Source: Chytridium lagenaria (Eukaryota; Chytridiomycota; Chytridiomycetes; Chytridiales; Chytridiaceae). Taken from it: DNA of 64,000 nucleotides. Positions 12,154-23,763 of the stretch are shown here, in pieces; the first letter of the stretch is position 1; every line of letters starts with the position of its first letter. The notes beneath the pieces were generated by a model. It saw nothing but the letters and a program-made list of their open reading frames with translations, was not told the origin of the DNA and ran no database searches. The stretch covers positions 222,379-286,378 of the forward strand of contig JAHLKC010000037.1 of the NCBI GenBank assembly GCA_025449115.1. The letters run 5' to 3'. The position numbers and the translations under genes were made by a program.

Positions 12154-14605
12154 ATGGCCATCCTATCCTTTGGGCGGAGTCTACTCCGTCCTTCAACTGC
12201 ATCGTTTCGCGGTATCCGATGTCTCGCATCCGGAGCGTACCAGCAGAATCTCATTGAGCGCATTGCACAAAAGTATGCGGTGGGATTGCCTGATGGTCAT
12301 GTAGTAAAGCAAGGTGACTTTGTGTCGATATCGCCTGAACATGTTATGACACACGATAACACTGCTGCCGTTATGTCAAAGTAAGTTAAATGACTTAGAC
12401 TTCGGTCTCGCATGAACTGTACTTTTGTCGTCAAGGCTGTGTACTTGTTGCTTTCCACGATCTACTTTTCTGACGACTTCATAGGTTCACATCCATCGGC
12501 GCATCCCGCTTCAAAACCCCCGCCCAACCCGTCTTCACCCTCGACCACGACGTCCAAAACAAAACCGAAAAGAACCTCACCAAATATGCGTCCATCCGGA
12601 CGTTTGCCGAACAGCACGGTATCGACCATTACCCCGCCGGTCGCGGAATTGGCCATCAAATCATGGTGGAAGAAGGATACACGTTCCCTTTATCCATGAC
12701 GGTTGCTTCTGATTCCCACTCAAATATGTATGGAGGTGTTGGGGCGCTTGGAACTCCTATTGTGAGGACGGATGCGGCGGCGATTTGGGCGACGGGACGA
12801 ACTTGGTGGCAGGTCCCGCCTGTTGTGAAAGTGGAACTGACCGGGGGACCGTTAAGGAAGGGGGTTACTGGGAAGGATGTGATTGTGACCTTATGTGCAG
12901 TGTTTAATAAGGATGAGGTGGGTTGTTTTTTTTTGCGACGGTGAATCGTGTTGACGTAAGTGATAGGTCTTGAATCATGCCATTGAGTTTACTGGAGAAG
13001 GGTTGGAGCATCTGACGATAGATGATCGGCTTACCATCGCCAACATGACGACGGAGTGGGGTGCACTTGCTGGTGTTTTCCCTGTTGACGATGTCACGCT
13101 TTCCTACTACGAATCCCGTCTCCTTGCTGTGGGTCCCTCCCATCCCCGCATCAACCGCGAAAGAATCGACGCTCTCCTCCGCCACCTCGTGGCCGAAACC
13201 TCCAACCCCATCACTCCCACTCACTACGCTAAACACATCACTGTTGACCTCTCCACCGTGACGCCCCGCATTTCCGGCCCGAATTCCGTCAAGGTAGCAT
13301 CGTCGTTAAGGGAGCTCGAGGATAAGGATATTGCAATCCATAAGGCCTATCTTGTGTCTTGTGTAAATTCACGGTTGTCGGACTTGAAGGCGGCTGCGGA
13401 TGTTGTGAGGGCTTCAGGCGGGAAGGTGAAGGAGGGTGTGGAGTTTTATGTTGCGGCCCGCGTCGTCTGAAGTTCAGGCCGATGGCGGAGAAGACGGGAG
13501 ATTGGAAGGTGCTGATGGATGCCGGAGCCAAACCTTTGCCTGCCGGTTGTGGACCTTGTATTGGTAAGATATTCTTTCCGTCTTTATGCATTCTCCATGG
13601 CTTCCACGATTCATCAATATTACTTAATTTTACTCACCGCGACTATCCTTTGCTTTTTAGGTCTCGGGGTTGGTCTGCTTAAGGATAACGAAGTCGGTAT
13701 CTCAGCCACCAACAGGAACTTTAAGGGTCGCATGGGATCTCGTCTTGCTCAAGCCTTCCTGTCTTCTCCATGTAAGTTTTTCTCTCGGTTTCACGATCCA
13801 CATAACAAATTACCAACACATTTTTCTTTTACTCTATTCAGCCGTCGTCGCCGCTTCCGCCATTCTCGGAAAAATCGCGTCTCCCGAAACTCTCCTCACC
13901 CCATCCGCACCCCGGACACCCTACCCCGAACTCAAGTATACCGTCGACATCATGCCCAAAACTGTTGACGATACTCCTGCAGCTGCAGCTGCTACCGTTG
14001 AGGGTTTCCCTGCACAACATGTTGGCGAACTCGTCTTCTGCGATACCGACAACCTTGACACTGACGGTATTTATGCGGGCATGTACACGTATCAGGATGA
14101 TATGACACCAAGCCAGATGGCGGAGGTTGTAATGAAAAATTATGATCCGTCTTTTGCCAGCAAGGTTAAGCAGGTGTGTTGGGCATATATGTTTTCGGTT
14201 GAAAATATTCAATAATATCGTTTTTAGGGTGACATACTCGTCGCTGGTTTCAATTTCGGTACGGGTTCATCCCGCGAGCAAGCTGCAACAAGTCTCAAAT
14301 ACTCCGGTGTGAAGCTGATCATTGCCGGCTCTCTTTCGGAGACGTTCAAGCGGAATGCCATCAACAATGGACTTCTTTGTCTTGAATGTCCGGATTTGGT
14401 GCATGATTTACGAAAGGCGTTTGAGAAGAAGGATCCGTCTGTGTGGACGGGATGGAAGTGTGAGATTGATTTTGTGGGAGGTCGGGTAAAGGTTTTGGAG
14501 GGGACGGGTGCGAAGGATGTTTATAGAATCCCGACTGTAGGGGCAGCCGCGCAAGAATTGATTGTGGTGGGGGGTCTTGAGGCATGGGTGAAGCAGAGGT
14601 TGTAA
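12154..14605 (+). CDS. LYS4: Homoaconitase, mitochondrial
   Basis: Homoaconitase converts homocitrate to homoisocitrate in the alpha-aminoadipate lysine pathway of fungi, using a 4Fe-4S cluster. The N-terminus (ATG 12154) is basic and Ser-rich, as for a mitochondrial presequence. Seen: [78 protein letters not shown] (cluster cysteines, split by an intron), [10 protein letters not shown] and the swivel-domain [13 protein letters not shown]. Six exons are evident, with introns near 12381-12484, 12917-12967, 13565-13662, 13772-13842 and 14174-14227. Two single-base insertions, near 13458 and 13481, throw the frame off within [13 protein letters not shown] and then restore it. Length matches the family. 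Confidence 0.93.
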
Positions 14606-14732
14606 GTCGGCTTAGATGGCGTTTTACAGGAAATCACTGTATGTTCCTAACGTAACTTCTAATAAATTCGCCTTAATCTCGTCTTTTTTTAATGTAGACG
14701 TGTTAATTTTATATAAACGCAGATACATGGCT

Positions 14733-15878
14733 TCATAATCCCATCAGTAAGTCTGCAAAAAAAGAATCCATCTCTTCATCTCCTCCATCCTCGTCGCCTT
14801 CTCCATCTGTTTGGGCAGCAGGATGAGGTGCTCCCCATATTCTTGAAGCCTCTTCCTTTGAGTAAACATCGGACCTTTCGCGTTCTCGTTCTTCTCCTCC
14901 CCTAGAAACTTCTATCTCGACCTTTGTTCTTTAAGATTCGCGGTTTTCCCTTCCGCCTCCCTCTCATCAAATGTAACTTTTTGACGCTTCTTTCCCCTCG
15001 ACTCCGTTTCTTCAACCTCTCTCTCCTCCTTTCCCTCTTCATTGACCCGCTCCTTTTCCCGTCTCTTCCGCCTCGCCCTCTCGCCCTCACCATCCCCTCT
15101 CCGCTTTTCCTCATCAACGTCTTTCAGTCTCTCCTTTGTCCAAGCCGCAGCGCTTTCCAAAACAGCAACAACAGCAGCCTCAGCCTTCTCCTTCTCCATT
15201 TTTTGAATCTTGCGGTAATTCAGTTTGTATGCGCATGGATCGCAGAGCCGGAGCTTGACTAATGCATTTTTCGTCTCCCCAGCTTCTCGATAGGCGAAAT
15301 TGACTTCCCAGGATTTTAGCTTGGCTTTGGGGTTTGAGTCGCAAGCAAGGTTGCCGCAAGTGAATTGACCTTAAAAAGGATATGTAAATATGTAAACTCA
15401 GAAAAGTAGCTCAACTGCAGATAAATACCTTTTCCCTCAACAACCTCCTTCTGTGTCCTCCATCTCAGCGCAATCTTCCCCTCCTTATATCTCCCCAAAT
15501 CCCCAAACAAAACTCCTTAAACAGTTTCTCATAATACTTTTTCGCCAGTCGTTTCTCCCAAGTCTCTTCCTCATCGTCCTCGTCCTCATCTCTCAAAAAC
15601 CTATCACCATTAATCCATCTAAATTAACATGCTTGGAATCCTCACCGATGATGTTCCTTTAAAATCTGCGCTTCAGATTTCCCATGTGCAGTCTTTGCAT
15701 TGTGGATCGCCTCTCTTGCTCTGTCTTTGCCGTAGAACAGGAAATAGTCATTGATGAATGTGGCGTGCTTTTGGTGGGCGCTAAGAGATTGAAAGTCTTT
15801 GCGAAAGGCTTTGCTGGTTGTGCGGGCAGTGTCGTTGATGGTGGCGGAGTGGGCGCCGAATCGGGGTTTGGACATCAT
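14733..15878 (-). CDS. FRA10AC1 homologue (nuclear, spliceosome-associated)
   Basis: FRA10AC1 proteins are conserved nuclear proteins associated with the spliceosome. The first exon reads HQKHATFINDYFLFYG and ILKEHHR. Later exons give a segment close to WEKRLAKKYYxKLFKE, then ALRWRTQKEVVEGKG, a C-x4-C knuckle (CGNLACDS), KSWEVNFAYREAGE and ALVKLRLCDPC. The C-terminal part is a highly charged Lys/Glu/Arg helix, then an acidic end (EMDSFFADLLMG) stopping at 14733. The frame shifts by one base near 14925 between the charged helix and the end. LYS4 is convergent, with only about 127 nt between stop codons. The start at 15878 is the first Met of the conserved frame. Confidence 0.78.
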
Positions 15879-16581
15879 GCAGCCTTCCTACGATGTTGTC
15901 AGTTTTATTTTTTGGGAAAGGGCGTTGACACTCTTGTCGCAGTAGAGGAAAGGAATCATGCATATAAAGTACGTAAAAGACGGTTGCGAAAGCGAATGCA
16001 TAACCCATCAGAATGCCTTCAACCTGTAGTTTGCTTTACTTGGCGATGAGGGCATGCAAATTCATAACCCCACTGATATCCGACTTTTGGAGGAACGTCG
16101 CTGACGCGAGGTTATATGCGTATCTGTCAAGAAGCTTTCACTGAGCGAAAGATATGTTGGGTTGTAAGCATCACACTTAATTTGGGTTGTTTCTCTATTC
16201 TTTTCCCAATTTACATGGGTGCTCAGTAGAGAGAAGCGAAATTGCTTTATCAGCACCCTGGACTGCAGAGTCATCTGGAGCAATACGTTGACATCACGAC
16301 GACATTAAAGGAAGCTCAAGTGAGCTCAGGTGATGAGCCAGATGATGATGAAGATACGGACAGAGAAGACGAAGAGCGCCTTGGAAGTTCATCCACAAGC
16401 CAGCTCGGCGTCATAAGCAGTAGCGTGCAATTACATGAATTTGAACGTATAAATAAACACATGTAATGATATTTATTGTCAAAGGTTGGAACTGGAAGGG
16501 AAAAACATTGAATCTAACAAAAAGTATAGTTGCTGCAGAACTGTGGTTCAAAGAATTAAAAAATAAAATAAATGGAATGCT
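15879..16581. other. region without a recognised gene
   Basis: Upstream of FRA10AC1 and downstream (in transcription terms) of the tRNA. It contains a plus-strand ORF at 16242-16466 (74 codons) with a Glu/Asp-rich stretch (GDEPDDDEDTDREDEE) that could be the end of a small acidic protein. No family is recognised and no exon structure can be built around it. The remainder shows no coding signal. Confidence 0.3.
16558..16570 (-). terminator. RNA polymerase III terminator of the tRNA gene
   Basis: On the minus strand a run of six T followed by TATTTTATTT begins 11 nt after the tRNA 3' end. A T run of four or more is the usual stop signal for RNA polymerase III. Confidence 0.7.
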
Positions 16582-16653
16582 GGGCCCAACCGGGAATTGA
16601 ACCCGGGACCTCACCCACCCTAAGGGTGAATCATACTACTAGACCATTGGGCC
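16582..16653 (-). tRNA. tRNA-Pro (anticodon AGG)
   Basis: A 72-nt cloverleaf can be folded on the minus strand. The acceptor stem GGCCCAA pairs with TTGGGCC (16583-16589). The D arm carries GGTCTAGTAGTATG (A box). The anticodon stem CACCC/GGGTG encloses loop TTAGGGT, giving AGG, which reads Pro codon CCU. The T arm contains GGTTCAATTCC (B box). There is no intron. The discriminator position is C and CCA is not encoded, as expected in a eukaryote. It is followed by a T-run terminator. Confidence 0.96.
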
Positions 16654-17181
16654 GGAAATGTCACGTGACATGAAAATGTCATAAACAGCGGTTAATAACC
16701 TTAAATATTTTATTACAACAATTTCTTGTATGTATGTATTACCTATTTTTATCACTGTTTATCTGTTACCTCAACTTCCTAACACGTACCATAAAAGGCT
16801 ATCTTTCAAATCTTCGCACTTGACTTGGTTTCCATTTACCTGTTATCCTTTTTCTTCTGTAGACCCTGACAAAGTCTATACAACTTTGTCGTTATCAGTC
16901 GTCTGAAAAGGTTTTTTTCCATGTTCTTATCACTTCGTCTCCTCTTTTCCCTCCCTCTTACCTTTTTGACGCGCTATCCGTTTCTTACTTTACTTATCTT
17001 TTTCTTTCGCCTATAAAAATAAATAGCTATAATAATAAAGAAGGAGGCTTAAAGTTATTGAAATTAATACGGGGGTATCCAGTGATCTTTGTTGCAGTAC
17101 TGGGTTGAGGATTTAAGAGTGAGGGTTGCATTGTTAAATAAAGAGAGCATTGTTGAAACTCTAAGAGACAGGGCTCAACCT
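16654..17181. other. AT-rich intergenic region
   Basis: Region 5' of the tRNA. It is rich in T and in short pyrimidine tracts (about 16840-17000), then A-rich near 17015-17060. I see no conserved ORF or structured RNA. Confidence 0.4.
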
Positions 17182-17427
17182 TCACATGTAATGTCGCAAT
17201 GCCATCTTCAAAGTTCCGTATTCGCCATCCCTTATAATTTGATCCTCAAACTCACGCCCTACAACCACTCTACCATTATAATAAGCCGCCATTGTCGTCT
17301 GAAGCGTGGCTAGCTTCGACTCTGCAATTCTCGCTAGATCCAATCTTTGACTCTTCAATGTCACTTTGGCGTCTTTGAGTAGGGATAGGATACCATCGAC
17401 GCGCTGGGATGTAGCATCAATATGCAA
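17182..17427 (-). CDS. small helical protein, unidentified
   Basis: An 81-codon frame of largely helical character, with leucine and charged residues spaced as in a coiled coil (VDGILSLLKDAKVTLKSQRL), then FEDQIIRDGEYGTLKMALRHYM. The regular composition makes it a plausible gene or a 3' exon of one. I cannot find a convincing upstream exon; the sequence beyond 17427 is AT-rich with several weak splice sites. No family is recognised. Confidence 0.35.
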   Translation of the reverse strand: MHIDATSQRVDGILSLLKDAKVTLKSQRLDLARIAESKLATLQTTMAAYYNGRVVVGREFEDQIIRDGEYGTLKMALRHYM

Positions 17428-18419
17428 CGGTGCGGATCATCGGTTCTAAATGGGGTCATCATTTGTAACAGCTTTCAAAAGCTCCATTTTCGTTATAACG
17501 GGTTATTGAAAACTGCTTTTGTTTGATATAGCAGCTTGTGTGGGATCAAGGAATGTTTTATGAGTATAACATTATATTACGTGTACTCCAGCCGCAACTG
17601 CGGTGACGTTTGTCGTTAAAGCATCCGTACTAGAAATCCATCATGAACGTAATCTTCAAGAGTCTCGTTTCTTCGTTGACGGGTATCTAATAGCTTTGAA
17701 ACTCTATCAAGGCTTCCTGATACTGTTAAAGCGGAGTAGGATTATTCTCGTAAATAACTATTTGTAGAAATTTGATGAGGGAGTTACATTTGTGTGGAAA
17801 TGTACTGAGGTCTTGGGTATTTTTTGTTGGAATATGAATAGAGGTTATCAGCACAACACAAACAATGTCAACACAAGCACCTCTCCATTCATTACCCATA
17901 CCCATTATGAAAAAAAGTGTAATATGCTCAAAGATATCTTCAAACAACCGTCGTTATATTTTCATCACAACCCCCATATATACAGTACACACCCCTCTTT
18001 AAACATAAACAAGTGAACGGCGGGCTGGGTAACATGCCAAAAAACCGTCAAGCAAAAAACAAAACAAAAACAAAAACAAAAAAACAGTCAAAAAAACAGC
18101 CGTTAAACAAGGGAAAAAAAGCAACATAATAATGATAATTCAAAACGCTGAGTGAAAGGCGATAAATAAATCCGCAAAAATTCACAATAAATTACGATAA
18201 TAAAACAAAAAGTAAACGGGGGTGGGGAGGGAGTAAGGAACAGGGGGGAGTGGGGGGTTGGGAAAAACACTTTCCAAGTTACGCTCACCAAAACCACTCC
18301 ATAAATAACCATAAGCTCACAACCTCATAACTTCACGCTCAGTCCTACAACCAGACGACCTCTTCAAGCTCAAAAAACCTCATCCGATAACAATTCTTCA
18401 AGCTCAAAATCAGCAACTC
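17428..18419. other. AT-rich region without a recognised gene
   Basis: This contains only short unconvincing frames. A low-complexity A/C tract (AAAACAAAAACAAAAACAAA and relatives) runs at about 18050-18100, and a purine-rich, G-rich stretch at about 18215-18262. It lies downstream of the FG-repeat gene and probably includes its 3' untranslated region. Confidence 0.4.
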
Positions 18420-20997
18420 CTACAACCATACCCTCTTCATCTCACCCGTCTCCGCAACCTCCTCCCATCCAGTCTTCCCGAACTTAAATTCAAACCTATC
18501 GCTAAAGCTTGCACCCTTAACATCCCTCCCAAACATAAAAGGCTTGGCGTCAGAAGCGCCAAACGTGAAACCTCCAGTCATTGCAGTGTCTACGGTTCCG
18601 CCAAAAGAGAAGTCTGCAGCCAACGCCGTCTTGACTTCGGATGCCTTGACCTTAGGTGCGGTAAAAGTACCCGCCGAATCTGCGCTCCAGCCAAAGCTAA
18701 AGGAGGTAGTCGATCGCGTCTGAGTCGGGGCCGCCAAGGCGAAGCTCTTCGCCAACAGGTCCACGTCCACGTCCAAGTTGAAGGTGGGGCCAATGGCGTC
18801 TTGACCGCCACAGAAGTGAGCCTCCCTGCCTTTTTCTTGGTCGCTACAGTGAATCCGCTCGCAACGGCAAGACTAAGGTTGGTCGCAGGTGAACTCTCCA
18901 TCGCTGCCGGGGGAGTCGCTAAGCCCACGTTGCCAGGGACAAATCCAGTCATTGCACGAATCTTGACATCACCCACCATCTCCTCATCCAATCCCTCAAT
19001 TCCGGAATCCCTCCTGACCCTCTCCGTTCCCTCCCTAGCAACATCTCCCTCATCCTCCTCATCCTCAACCTCAATCCACTTTCGACCCACAACCCTCCCA
19101 TACAAGTACTCCTCCTCCGTCCATCCAAACACTTGTGCATCCTCTTAACAGCATTCTCACGGTCCGTCCTGTCTTTTGGTGTCTCGATGATGCGACGCAT
19201 CTGCTGCTTAGAGATCTCAGGGAGGGACATGGGAGGACCGATGTAGGCGGTGCGGAAGGTGGTCTTGCGGATAGGACGGTAAATGATGGGTGTTGGTTGA
19301 TCGGTGTTGTCGGTGATGCTGGCGCTAGGGGCACGGCGGGAACCGTAGAGGATGATGTCGGTGCAAGTGGTGAGTCCAATGGATGAAGGGTCGGCAACTA
19401 TGGCGCTGACGCGGGTAGTGTCGGTGAAGGCGGGTGATTTCAAGAAAGCAATACTGGGGTGAAAAAACACTTTGGCGAGAATGGGGGTAATGAAGATGAG
19501 GGCGGTGGACTTACGGAGGATCACAAGATCAGTGCAAGTGCTGACATCATCCGCCTTCTCCCTCTCGTCTCAACAACCCTGTCGTCCTTAATAACCTCGT
19601 CCACGACAACATCCTTCTCGTTTCCAACCTCAACAAGTCCCAAACCAACCACGTCCGTGGCTACAACGTTAAAGACACTGGGAGCGATCCCGTCAGACCC
19701 CAAAACAGTCTCCTCGTCCTCAGGAGAGTCCATGATCTCAATAAGGTCCGGAACGTCGTCATCATCATCGAGGTGAATAACCTCGATACGGTCCGGGACA
19801 TCACCATCATCATCCATCACGTCCACGCTCGCCGTATCCTCCATCGCTACCTCCATATCATCAGCATTGCTTACAACTTTCTTGACAGAGTTGATGGGTG
19901 ACGCTGCTGACATCTCAAGGTTGTGACCAGAAGAGTCAGGCTCGCCGTCGTCGACGACCTGCTCCTCCACCATCACAACCTCTTCGCCAGTCTCACGCTC
20001 TCCACCCACAACTCCCTTGACAACGGTAAGCTCCTCCCTTCGGTCAAAAACCTTCTCCCTCATCTCTCTCATCTCTTGAACCATTCTCTCCATCTCCCTG
20101 CTCATAGCGACCAACCTCCGCCTGCAATTGGACAAGCTTCTGCTGGGCCGTCATGTCCGCAAAGATCTTGGTCTTCATGGCCATGGTCTCGCAGAGCAAG
20201 CAGTTGGGGGGGGACCTTGGAGCAACGGTGAAGGGGATAGCATCCGTGTTGGTGGAAATGGTGGTGTTAATGGGGAAAGGGTCAGTGTTTGTGGAAGCGT
20301 CGACGAGGATAGGGAGCACGTCGAAAACCTGAACAGCAACCTCAGCGACCACCTCGTTCACAACATCCAAACCCTCTCCCTCCAACTCCTCAGCTCCCAC
20401 CTCAGCGACATCCAAACCCTCCTCCTCACTATCCATCTCCTCAGCAACCTCAACCTTCTCCCTCCCATCACGGTCAACAACAGAGGCAAGCTCCACGTTA
20501 AAGTCCAGGATGGGAAGGGGATGCCTCCAAAACAAAATGTCCGAAAACTCGGATGGAACGGCGGCGGGAGTCGTCTCTGCAGAGACCTCCCCAACCAGGT
20601 CCATCGAAGTCCCCTCTCCCTCCACAGCAACCCCAATAACCTCCAAACCCTTGTCCTCCTCCCCTTCCTTCTCAACCATAACCCTCCCCTCCAAGCAACC
20701 CTTCTCACACATCAACATACCATCCTCAACCCTCTCATCTCGGACATCCGCTGCCGGAAGCACGGCATCAAAGTCAATGATGGGGAGTGAGTCCCGCCAG
20801 AACCCAAAGTCGGTGAACTCTGCAGGGACTACGGCTGGGGGCATGGGGTCGGTCTTGACGGTGGGGGACTTGAGTTCAGTCTTGACGGTGGTGGACTTGG
20901 GGTCCGTCTTGACGAGGGGAAGGACCATGTCGAGGTCGATAGCGGGAAGGGGCAACCGCCAGTAGAGAGGTTCTGCATACATGGCGTCGTTCATCAT
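18420..20997 (-). CDS. FG-repeat (nucleoporin-like) protein with an internal triplicated motif
   Basis: The C-terminus holds FxFG-type repeats: FSFGW, FSFGG, FTFGA, FMFGR and KFGKTGW. Such repeats bind transport factors in the nuclear pore. The N-terminal half is acidic and carries three copies of a motif of about 19 residues: LYWRLPLPAIDLDMVLP (residues 11-27), FGFWRDSLPIIDFDAVLP (64-81) and ILFWRHPLPILDFNVEL (154-170). A coiled coil follows (MEEMVQEMREMREK type, about 20035-20110), then an acidic region and a segment with MSLPEISKQQMRRIIE and FGWTEEEYLYGRVVGRKW. The frame shifts near 20100, near 19140 and near 18800 with no good intron at the first and last. The nucleoporin role is inferred from the FG repeats only; no named Nup is recognised. 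Confidence 0.55.
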
Positions 20998-21159
20998 GGG
21001 GCAGAATCTGGCGTGGTGGCCGTGAGTGTGATGGATGATGGTGTTGGTCGTTGGATGGTGTGTTTGACTAAAATGATAAAATAAATATGCTGTGGAATGA
21101 AAATACGCTGGCTGTCTTCCATTGACAAATTATTATTCACTTTGCTCTGAACCAACACC

Positions 21160-22666
<1,507 letters not shown>

Positions 22667-22743
22667 GAGCAAGTTTAAAGAGTTTCGATGGGTTTTTACG
22701 ATTACCGACATATTATAAACATAAATAAACACCAAACTACACA

Positions 22744-23616
22744 TTGACATTGATCTTGGTACCCTCACCTCTCCATCCCAAAAAATTAGACAAACCCATG
22801 TCAGTCCTCCTACACACCCTCAAGTCCATTATTCCCCCTCTTACCTCCCTCCTCATCATTCATTCCTCCTCTCCAACCCTCGACACCCTCTACAGCATAT
22901 CCCTCCTCACATTCACCATCCAACTCCTCCTCTCTCTGATCCAACCTCCTCCCCATCCTCCTACCTCACAAACATTACCTCCCAAGCTCTTAATGGCACC
23001 CTCTCCACCATCCTTTCAAGCTTCCTACTCCATATCCTCTCAATCCTCTTTGGCGCGCCATTATTCAAGTAAACAACATTTCATACCCCCTGCTTCTTAA
23101 CTTTTTAAAAAAGGATGATTGAGAAAACTTGGGTTGCCGCAACGTTTGTCGCAACCATTGTGGTGTTTCCTATGGGGAGATTGTTCCACTCTAACAGCGA
23201 TCGTTGGATCACATCGTTATCATGGCCGATACCGTAAAAAAATCCCATCTATATTTAGATTTAACGAAGTGTTTCCTAGATCGCAAAACAGCGAAGAACG
23301 GTTTTCAAAGTATACATTGATTTCAGGACTCGCAGGAGCATGGTTTGGGGTGTTTCGTTATATTATTAGATTGGAATCGGTATTGGCAGGTGAGGACATC
23401 GAACTTTTTAAGATTTTTACGCGTTGGTTTGTTGTTTTTGTTCACTTTTTTTTTTGTGGCTTTCTAAAACCAATTTTCAAGGTATGGCCAATTCCTGTAT
23501 TTTACGGCACTCCGATAGGATACCTTTTAGGCTCCCTCATCTACCTCGCCGTCCACTTTGCCTATGGTGAACGAAACACGTCCAAAAAAACAGCAATAAT
23601 ATATCAAAATACATAA
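22744..23616 (+). CDS. GPI-anchor biosynthesis protein PIG-F
   Basis: PIG-F (yeast Gpi11) is an ER membrane protein that helps add ethanolamine phosphate to GPI anchors. Several hydrophobic helices are visible, with conserved pieces: LSILFGAPLF before an intron at about 23068, EKTWVAATFVATIVVFPMG, SGLAGAWFGV, LLDWNRYWQ and VWPIPVFYGTPIGYLLG. The intron at about 23391-23482 has GT-AG ends. The frame breaks by one base near 22960 and near 23360 (and probably between 23200 and 23310), where the family match switches frame with no splice site. Identification is firm; the exact product is not. Confidence 0.82.
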
Positions 23617-23763
23617 ACTACAACTTCATTACAAAAGTCAAAAAAAAGGGTATCTTATCAATCTCTAAAAACCAAAACCAAAAAGCACAAAAAACCCCCC
23701 ACGCTTAAAACAACAGGAACAAAAAGAAAACGGTGCGGAAAAAGGGGGGGACAGCAAGATCCT

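Noticed and set aside
18050..18100. A/C-rich tract considered as a telomere-like or satellite repeat
   Set aside because: The units are irregular (AAAAC, AAAAAC) and few; ordinary low complexity.
19923..20965. Plus-strand ORFs across the FG-repeat gene
   Set aside because: They have no family match; the minus strand carries the FG repeats, coiled coil and triplicated motif.
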